13,595 nt of DNA from Geopsychrobacter sp. (GTDB taxonomy: Bacteria > Desulfobacterota > Desulfuromonadia > Desulfuromonadales > Geopsychrobacteraceae), in NCBI GenBank assembly GCA_030620915.1, contig JAUXIR010000008.1, positions 1 to 13,595 of the forward strand, given 5' to 3'. The notes under the pieces were generated by a model. It saw only the letters and a list, made by a program, of their open reading frames with translations, had not been told where the DNA came from and did not search any database. Shown here piece by piece: positions 7,701 to 13,595 of this stretch (its first letter is position 1; the number at the start of each line of letters is the position of its first letter). Both the position numbers and the translations under genes were made by a program.

Positions 7701-9542
7701 CAATTCAATTCAAGTGTTTCCTGCTCATCGATTATGCAGAAGCTGGTGTCATGGATCCCATCGTCTGAGGGTAGATAGATATTTTCGATCAATGCGGCAA
7801 AGTGTTGGTTGATGGTTTTACGGCGCAACTTAAGTGTTGGTGTGACCTCGCCCTGGCTGCCGATGAAATCACGTGACAGCAGGGTGAAACGACGAATTTT
7901 TTTGTAATTCGGCAATCCCTGCTGCAGGCGGTCGATACGTCGTCGAACCAGGTTGAGGATTTGTGGGTGGTTGACCAGATCACATAGATCGAGGAAATCA
8001 ATTTTTTTGAAGGCGGCATAGGCAGCCAAAGCTTCAAAGTCGGGGACAACCAGTGCGGTCAGGTAGGGTCTGCGGTCACCGTGAACCATGACACTGCTGA
8101 TGTAGCGGTCGGCCTTGAGGACATTTTCGATCTCCTGCGGCGCGACGTTCTTACCGCCCGCCGTGACGATAATATCTTTTTTTGCGGTCGGTGATCTGCA
8201 AATAGCCATCGGGATCGAGCTCGGCAATATCACCGGTATGAAACCAGCCGTCCTTCAGGGCTTCGGCTGTTTGCTCCGGGAGCTGCCAGTAGCCCTGGGA
8301 GATACTCGGTCCCTTGACCAGCAATTCACCATCTTCGGCAATCTGTATTTCCACGTTTCTTAACGGGGGGCCGACAGTTCCCAAACGGTGCCGTCCGGGA
8401 TGGTTGAACGCAATCACTGGAGAGGTTTCAGTCAAGCCGTAACCTTCGTAGATGGGAATGCCTGCCGCGAGGAAGAATTCGGCGATCTCCTGCACCAGAG
8501 GGGCGCCACCCGAAACGAAAAAACGCAGTTTGCCGCCGAGATGTTTCCGCAATTTTGAAAAAACAAGTTTCGAAAAAATAACCATCGACAATTTTAGGCC
8601 GAAACCGGCCCGAGTCCCCTGTTGATGACAGGCGACCTGGGCCTTGCCCGCCTTCAGGGCGAGGAAGAAAAGCTGCTTTTTAAGCCAGGGGCCGGTGGTT
8701 ACACGCTCCAGGATACGGCTGTACATTTTTTCGTAGAGGCGTGGCACGCTGATGACGATTGTTGGGCTGATTTCGGCTAGATTGGCCGGGACCGTATCTA
8801 TGCTCTCCGCATAGGCGATGGTCGCACCCTGATGTAACATCAGGTAATATCCCGCCATTCGCTCAAAGATATGCGACAGCGGCAGGAACGATAGACATTC
8901 ATCGGTATCGCTGATCTGGATCAGCTGACAGCAGGCCTCGACGTTGCTGAGAATATTATCGTGGGTCAGGATCGCACCCTTGGGGGTTCCGGTGGTGCCG
9001 GAGGTATAGACCAGGGTTGCAATCTCTTCCCGCTTGCCGGCGGCCAAACTTTTTTCGAGTTTTTCCGGTTTGGTCTTTTCCGCCAAAGTCAGGAAGTCTG
9101 CCAGCTTGATGACCCGTGGATGATCAAAATCCCCCTCGAGCAAAATAATTTTTTCCAGTTTGGGGAGTTGCTCGACTTCTGCCACAAGTTCGGCGACAAA
9201 GTTGGCCGAATGGGTGAAGAGGACGCGACTCTGCGAGTCCTTAAGGATATGCAGGATTGTTTTGAGTCCTTCGGTGTGGTAAACGGGCACTGAGCTGCCA
9301 CCCGCCGCCATGATTCCCAGGTCGGCCCAGGCCCACTCGGGCCGGTTGGGGGACATGATCGCCGCGTGCTGTCCATTTTTGAAACCCAGCGTCATTAGCG
9401 CGCGGCCGTAGGTTCTGATTTTGTCCGCAAGCTGATCCCAGCTGATATCATGATAATGTCCAGCCTGCTTGCGGCGCATCACGGTCCGACCGCCGAAGCG
9501 TTCACACTGGCGTAAAACCATTCTGGGCAGGGTGTCTTTCAT
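7700..9542 (-). CDS. Long-chain fatty acid-CoA ligase (AMP-forming), interrupted by a 1-nt frameshift
   Basis: This is an acyl-CoA synthetase of the COG1022 type, activating long-chain fatty acids as acyl-AMP and then acyl-CoA. The first part runs from the ATG at 9542, with AGGGAG 6 nt upstream, to a stop at 8151. It has the nucleotide loop YTSGTTGTPKG at residues 179-189, YGLTE at 368-372 and the hinge-region TGD at 436-438. Right after TDRKK (451-455) the frame is lost. The correct continuation, DIIVTAGGKNVAPQEIE through the likely catalytic lysine in the TPTLKLRRK segment, is in another frame that ends at 7700. Removing one A from the A7 run joins them into 613 residues, normal for the family. 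The open frame upstream of 9542 is antisense to coaE and not real. The gene overlaps the HEAT gene. Either a sequence error, a recent lesion, or slippage. Confidence 0.9.
8177..8183 (-). other. Homopolymer frameshift site in the acyl-CoA ligase gene
   Basis: The minus strand reads CGC followed by seven A, then GATATT. With seven A the reading frame gives RKKRYYRHGGR and stops at 8151. With six A it gives RKKDIIVTAGGKN, the expected core motif of the family. The extra base is therefore placed within this run. Homopolymer runs are prone to both sequencing error and polymerase slippage. Confidence 0.85.
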
Positions 9543-9617
9543 GGTCGGCTCCCTTCGGTTGGAATGAGATATGACATCAGCAAGATTCCTTATAATTCTA
9601 TCATGGGAAATGCAATT
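9543..9617. promoter_or_regulatory. Divergent promoter region between the acyl-CoA ligase gene and coaE
   Basis: This short AT-rich gap separates the ligase start from coaE. On the plus strand a perfect TATAAT at 9591-9596 is suitably placed for coaE, predicting a transcript start near 9603 and a very short leader. No good -35 lies at 16-18 bp; ATGACA at 9571-9576 is only 14 bp away. On the minus strand an overlapping TATAAG (9589-9594) could serve the ligase operon. Overlapping -10 boxes would make the two directions mutually exclusive. Confidence 0.4.
9605..9610 (+). promoter_or_regulatory. Ribosome binding site deciding the coaE start
   Basis: GGGAAA lies 7 nt before the ATG at 9618. The other in-frame ATGs, at 9564 and 9603, have poorer upstream matches. 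The ATG at 9564 would also lie upstream of the TATAAT box at 9591-9596. Confidence 0.5.
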
Positions 9618-10223
9618 ATGATTCTCGGCATTACCGGAAGTATTGCCTGCGGCAAGAGTCTGGTGGCTGAACTCCTGCGTAAGAGAGGGGCGGCCCTGCT
9701 CAGTGCGGACCAGTTGGCGCGAGAAGTGGTCGAGCCCGGCTCGTCGCTGCTGGATGAATTGGTCACTCTGTTCGGGGAACAGATCATGACTCTGGACGGT
9801 GCGCTTGATCGCGATCGGTTGGGGCGACTGGTCTTTGCCGATGAGGCCGCTCGCCTCCGTCTCAATGCGCTGCTGCACCCGGCGATCGCTAAGCTGGCCG
9901 AGCAGCGATTGGCCGTGCTGGCAGGGTCTGGGGTGCTGCTGGTGGTTTACGAGGCGCCGCTGCTGTTTGAGGCTGGTGCCGAGGGGCGGGTCGATCGGGT
10001 CCTGGTGGTGCGGATCGAGCCGCAGTTGCAGTTGCAGCGCTTGATGGAGCGCGACGGCATTGATGCCGCCGACGCCAGACAGCGGATCGATACCCAGATG
10101 TCGCAGCAGGAAAAACTGGATCGGGCCGATTATATCATCGATAATTCCGGTAGCCGGGACGAGACGCAAAGGCAGGTCGAAACCCTCTGGACGCAGCTTG
10201 TCGGCCGGCAGTCGGCCCCATGA
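9618..10223 (+). CDS. coaE: Dephospho-CoA kinase
   Basis: Dephospho-CoA kinase phosphorylates the ribose 3'-OH of dephospho-CoA with ATP, the last step of coenzyme A synthesis, in the cytosol. The chosen start gives 201 residues beginning MILGITGSIACGKS, with the Walker A motif immediately after the first strand, as is usual for CoaE. Other family blocks follow: SADQLAREVVEPG, LDRDRLGRLVF, LNALLHPAI, YEAPLLFE and RADYIIDNSG near the C-terminus. The usual DAD motif is changed to SAD. In-frame ATGs at 9564 and 9603 would extend it by 18 or 5 residues; I prefer 9618 for its ribosome site and family length. It is the only plus-strand gene, divergent from the acyl-CoA ligase gene. It converges on the ACP-ligase-acyltransferase gene with a 32-bp gap that holds only a weak 5-bp hairpin (TGATC/GATCA). 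Confidence 0.95.
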   Translation: MILGITGSIACGKSLVAELLRKRGAALLSADQLAREVVEPGSSLLDELVTLFGEQIMTLDGALDRDRLGRLVFADEAARLRLNALLHPAIAKLAEQRLAVLAGSGVLLVVYEAPLLFEAGAEGRVDRVLVVRIEPQLQLQRLMERDGIDAADARQRIDTQMSQQEKLDRADYIIDNSGSRDETQRQVETLWTQLVGRQSAP

Positions 10224-10255
10224 GAAGAGCCTGGCGTGATCCGCTTTAGATCAGC

Positions 10256-13104
10256 TCAGGGGGGCGGTTTCTCCCGTCCCAGGTCCGGTTCACCGCAGAA
10301 GCGCAGGATGTACTGACGGCTGAGATTGCGCAGCTGCAGGGCCTTGTTCCAGGTCGTCTGGTCGCTCTCCTGAGTGGAGATCGCCGCGGGTTCGATCGGC
10401 TTGCCGATGTGGAGACTGATCGCGCCGCGATGGGGGAACCAGAAATCGGCCCGTAGGATTGAGCGGGTGCCGCGGATGGCGATGGGGACCACCGGCAGGC
10501 CCTTCTCGGCGGCGGCAACGAACGCCCCCAGGTGGAAGGGACGCAGTCCCGGCACCCGGGTGAAGGTCCCCTCCGGGAAGAACATCAATGAACGTCCCTC
10601 CTGGGACTGTCGTGCGATGCGGCGGGCGTCCTCGACCCCTTTCTGTTTATCGAAACGTTCCACGAACTCGGTGCCGATGCGGCGCAGGGCCAGGTGGATG
10701 ACCGGATGGGTCATCAGCTCGGCCTTGGCTGTAAAGCTGAAAGGCATCGGCAGGGCGGCGACCAGAGCGAGGGAATCCAGATAGCTGGTGTGGTTGGCAA
10801 CGATGACACAGGGGCGGTCGCTGGGGATTTGCTCCAGTCCCTGGACACTCAGCGGGGTGCGGGTGGCCCGGTGCAGAATCCGTAGCGCGGCGCGCATGCA
10901 GGACCAGCGCCAGGACTGATGCGGTAACAGCAGGATAGCCAGGTAGACCGGTGGCGTCATGAGGTAGAAGAGGGCCCAGGCGTAAGCCGCGAAGGCGACG
11001 CTCGCCAGGGTCCGGCGGCTGCGCCGTAACTGTCCAGCCAGGGAGATCAGGGCCAGCCGCAGGTACTGCCGCCAGGCGCTCTCTCCCTTGCCCAGCAGGC
11101 CGCGTTCGTAGAGTTCGCAGGTCGCGGCGCGGCGGATCTTGCCGCTGGAGGTCTTGGGGATGGTCTGGGGAAGTGCCAGGATCAGATCGTGCGGCGGGGC
11201 GCCGACCAGATTCGTCGACAGTCGGTTGATGTCGCTGCGCAGTTGGTCCCGGGTCTCGGGGTCTGTTTCTCGGGTTTCGGCCAGAATCACCAGCCGTTCG
11301 GTTCCCGAAGTCTGGTCGGTGCTGCCGAATACGGCAACGTTCCCCTTGCGGATGCCGGACAGGTTGGCGACCGCTTCTTCCAGTTCCGGGGGGTAGATGT
11401 TGCGCCCGGCGAGGATGATGAGGTCCTTGCTGCGGCCGGTCAGGTATATGTCCCCTGCGGCGATATAGCCGAGATCCCCCGAGTCGAGCCAGTCGCCGTC
11501 GAACAGCTTGCCGGTGGCCTCCGGATTGCGGAAATAGCCGCTGCAGGCGGAAGGACCCCGGAACTGCAGCCGTCCCTCCTGCCGTTCCGGTAACTCGTGT
11601 CCGGCGCTATCGAGAATCCGGATTTCATGTCCCGGCAGGGGGTGGCCGCAGGCGACAAAGCAGAGCGCGTTCTGCTGGTCGTCGCCGACCGGCACTGCCC
11701 GTCCCGAGCGCATGAATTCCTCGCGGTCGAGTCGATCGCAGATCGGCTCGCGGCCGAAGGGCGGGAAGGCCAGTCCCACCGAACATTCCGCCATGCCATA
11801 GACCGGCTTCATCGTTTCACGGCGGAAGCCGTAGGGGGCAAACCGTTCGCAGAACCGCTCGATGCTGTTCGGGCTGACCGGTTCGGCGCCGTTGAAGGCC
11901 GCTCGCCAGGAGGAGAGGTCGAGGCCGGCCAGATCTTCATCCTGCAGTTTTGCCAGACAGATCTCATAGGCGAAGTTGGGCGCCGGTGAGAGGGTGCCTC
12001 GATAACGATGGATGGCCTGCAGCCAGCGCTTGGGGCGGCTCAGGAAGTCGAGGGGGGAGAGCAGGACAAGGGGGGCGGCGTAGTAGAGGCACGATAGCCA
12101 GCAGCCGATCAGGCCCATGTCATGGTAGAGGGGCAGCCAGCTGACCACCACATCGGTATCGTCGACCTTGACCGCTTCGCCCATGGCGCGGATATTGGCC
12201 AGCAGGTTGGTATGGCTGAGAATCACCCCTTTGGGGTTGCCGGTGCTGCCGGAGGTGTACTGCAGGAGGGCGGTGTCGGACGCTTTGATGCTGGTGGCGA
12301 CATAGCTCTCGGCGTCGGAGCTGAGTTCGGCGAGCGTGATCAGGCTCTTCAGCGATTTCAGCTGGACCTTCAGCAGCCGACCGAAGAGCAATGCCTCGGG
12401 GATTGTGATCAGGATGCTGGCAGCACAATTATCGAGGATGGCGATCTGCCGCCGCAGGTGGTCCTCCATCTGGGCCTTGCGGGCCGGGGGATAGATCGGC
12501 ACCGGCACCCCCCCCGCCAGCAGGATGCCGAAGAAGGTGAAGAAGTAATCGGCCTCGCTCGGCAGCATGATCGCCACCGGGGCTCCCGCGGCCAGACCGA
12601 TCTTCTGCAGTCCGGCAGGACGGCCGTCGCCCCCTGGTGTAGCTGCCGGTAGCTGATCACCTCTCCCTCTCCCTGGTCGGCAAAAAAACGGATGTGGGGG
12701 CGCTCGGCATGGCGCTGCAGGTGCCATGCGAGGACTTCCGGCAGGGTGCGGGCCCAGTGGGGGCTGTCCTCAATCTCGCCGCCGGAGACGGCACTGATTC
12801 GCCCCGGGGAGATGGTTTCGCTTTGCAGACCGGCTCCCATCACTGCACGCAACAGGTCGCGGACGGTGCCGGCATCGGCAAAGGCCCGTTCCGCCAGGGT
12901 CAGGCCGAAGTTTGCCTCAATGCGGTTGAGCAGTTCCATTCTGGCCAGACTGTCCAGACCCAGGTCGTGATCGAGGGAGCTGTCAAGGATGATCGGCCGG
13001 CTTCGGCCCTGAAGCGGATGGAGCTCCTCCGATAGTTCGCGCACCACCTTGAGCAGGATCCTGGCGGTCTGTTGCTGATTATCCGTGCTGCTTTCGCGGA
13101 GCAT
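10256..13104 (-). CDS. ACP - fatty-acyl-AMP ligase - PlsC acyltransferase fusion, interrupted by a 1-nt frameshift
   Basis: Joining the two frames gives about 949 residues with three activities. Residues 1-90 are an acyl carrier domain, with GLDSL and the phosphopantetheine-attachment Ser52. About 125-690 is a ligase most like fatty-acyl-AMP ligases: YTSGSTGNPKG at 283-293, YHDMGLIG from 327, WRAAFNGAEPV, YGMAE at 436-440, SGD at 542-544 and the catalytic-lysine motif PKTSSGKIRR (K656). A hydrophobic segment at about 700-728 precedes a PlsC-type acyltransferase with NHTSYLD (H772, D777) and FPEGTF at about 843. A plausible reaction is activation of a fatty acid, loading on the in-cis ACP, and transfer to a glycerolipid or lysolipid at the membrane. 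E. coli Aas combines the last two activities in the opposite domain order. The start at 13104 has AAGGGGGG. The frame breaks near 12618. Confidence 0.88.
12616..12621 (-). other. Frameshift point in the ACP-ligase-acyltransferase gene
   Basis: The upstream frame reads SYRQLHQGATAV and then degenerates; the downstream frame resumes with AGLQKIGLAAGAPVAIML. Inserting one base between the GTC and CTG codons (between 12618 and 12619) yields a smooth ATAV-x-AGLQ join typical of adenylating enzymes. If the missing base were G, x would be Ala. Unlike the break in the other ligase gene, this is not in a homopolymer. Confidence 0.75.
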
Positions 13105-13161
13105 CGCTACCCCCCTTCTAGAACTCTGTAACCTGAATCCGTGGGTACGAGGTGGATCCAG

Positions 13162-13167
13162 ATTATA
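13162..13167 (-). promoter_or_regulatory. TATAAT -10 box upstream of the ACP-ligase-acyltransferase gene
   Basis: A perfect TATAAT on the minus strand lies about 58 bp upstream of the start codon, predicting a leader of about 50 nt. The -35 region (TGCCAG or neighbours) matches the consensus poorly, so an activator or extra element may be needed. It suggests the fusion gene can be transcribed separately from the hydrolase upstream. Confidence 0.4.
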
Positions 13168-13241
13168 GCCTTATTCTAGCAGGGACTGGCATCCCGGTGC
13201 GCTCAGAGGGTAGATTCTTCGGTCGGTGGCGGGTGGTTTGC

Positions 13242-13259
13242 CGGATCAGTCGGATCAGT
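13242..13259. repeat. 9-bp tandem duplication over the hydrolase stop codon
   Basis: CGGATCAGT occurs twice in direct succession. The second copy contains the hydrolase stop codon (minus strand TGA at 13255-13257). A small slippage duplication is the simplest explanation, and no function is implied. Confidence 0.6.
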
Positions 13260-13595
13260 CTGCCGCTGGCAGGTTGTTCAGGAACTCCTCGATCAGCCTG
13301 AAGGTCTGCTGCTGGCAGGGATTTGCGGCGGAGGTCAGGACGTGGGGCACCTGCCGGCCGAAGCTGTGAAGCTTTTTGTACGGGCTGCCGAGGCGACGAT
13401 AGAGATCCTGGTAGGTGCCGGGGGCGATGGTTTCATCCCCTTCTGAGCCCAGCACCAGGGTCGGTGCGGTGATCCGCGGCAGTTCCCGGGCCACCCGGCG
13501 GCGTAGCCGGTTGATCTGGTGGATGCCCCGCAGGGGGCGCCGCTGGTAGTAGTGGTCCCGATCCTGGGGCTCGAGGTGACGGTGATGGTAGGGGA
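13255..13595 (-). CDS. Alpha/beta hydrolase, C-terminal part (runs off right edge)
   Basis: About 113 C-terminal residues of an alpha/beta-fold hydrolase are present; the start and the nucleophile lie beyond the window. The frame is open to the right edge, so the GTG at 13494 is an internal codon, not a start. APTLVLGSEGDETIAP followed by a helix and then PHVLT is the usual Asp and His arrangement of carboxylesterase, lysophospholipase or S33-type hydrolases. The Asp is in GDE. The His is in VPHVLT, where SGHVLT is more common. It ends 150 bp before the ACP-ligase-acyltransferase gene on the same strand. A role in releasing the fatty acid or lysolipid used by that enzyme is conceivable but unproven. 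Confidence 0.75.
   Translation of the reverse strand, partial: PYHHRHLEPQDRDHYYQRRPLRGIHQINRLRRRVARELPRITAPTLVLGSEGDETIAPGTYQDLYRRLGSPYKKLHSFGRQVPHVLTSAANPCQQQTFRLIEEFLNNLPAAD

Noticed and set aside
4727..9542. A true DSF/Rpf quorum-sensing locus
   Set aside because: No crotonase-type synthase (RpfF), sensor kinase (RpfC) or receiver domain is present; only the ligase and HD-GYP pairing is reminiscent.
9543..10169. Open frame extending the acyl-CoA ligase by 209 residues on the minus strand
   Set aside because: It is the antisense of coaE, has no family similarity, and the ATG at 9542 has a strong ribosome site and a normal ligase N-terminus.
10224..10255. Terminator between coaE and the convergent fusion gene
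   Set aside because: Only a 5-bp TGATC/GATCA stem with a 7-nt loop and no T-run; too weak to call.
11597..11989. Plus-strand open frame of 130 codons in GC-rich DNA
   Set aside because: It is antisense to the ligase core; long spurious frames are common in GC-rich coding DNA.

Overview
The window looks like chromosome from a deltaproteobacterium of the Desulfuromonadales/Geobacter type. That is an inference from gene content: an acyl-AMP ligase fused to a PlsC acyltransferase, HEAT-repeat and HD-GYP proteins sharing an N-terminal domain, and a large lineage-restricted hypothetical protein. No rRNA, tRNA, CRISPR array, insertion sequence or phage gene is visible. Nine protein genes fill almost the whole window. 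Eight are on the minus strand and one (coaE) is on the plus strand. No stretch of 300 bases lacks a gene.

Reading the minus strand in its direction of transcription (high to low coordinates): an alpha/beta hydrolase C-terminus enters at the right edge (13255-13595). After about 150 bp holding a TATAAT box comes a large gene (10256-13104) encoding an acyl carrier protein domain, a fatty-acyl-AMP ligase and a membrane-linked PlsC-type acyltransferase in one chain, interrupted by a 1-nt frameshift. coaE (9618-10223, plus strand) converges on that gene and diverges from the next block. That block is three overlapping genes: a long-chain acyl-CoA ligase (7700-9542, also frameshifted, in an A7 run), a HEAT-repeat protein (6003-7700) and an HD-GYP domain protein (4727-6025). 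A hairpin at 4683-4708 probably ends this unit. Next, apparently under its own control, is an AbiEi-like antitoxin/regulator (3531-4586) with a perfect inverted repeat upstream. It is followed by a PhnP-like metallo-beta-lactamase-fold hydrolase (2628-3437), an uncharacterised 605-residue protein (799-2616) and the N-terminal 258 residues of an EF-G-type translation factor (1-774), which runs off the left edge.

Two themes stand out. First, lipid activation: two AMP-forming fatty acid ligases, an ACP domain, an acyltransferase, a hydrolase and the last enzyme of CoA synthesis lie within 6 kb. Second, signalling: a c-di-GMP-type HD-GYP protein and a HEAT-repeat scaffold carry the same N-terminal domain and are translationally coupled to an acyl-CoA ligase. 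The best candidates for something undescribed are the ACP-ligase-acyltransferase fusion and the ligase/HEAT/HD-GYP cassette with its shared domain. Both ligase genes carry single-base frameshifts, so sequence error must be ruled out first.
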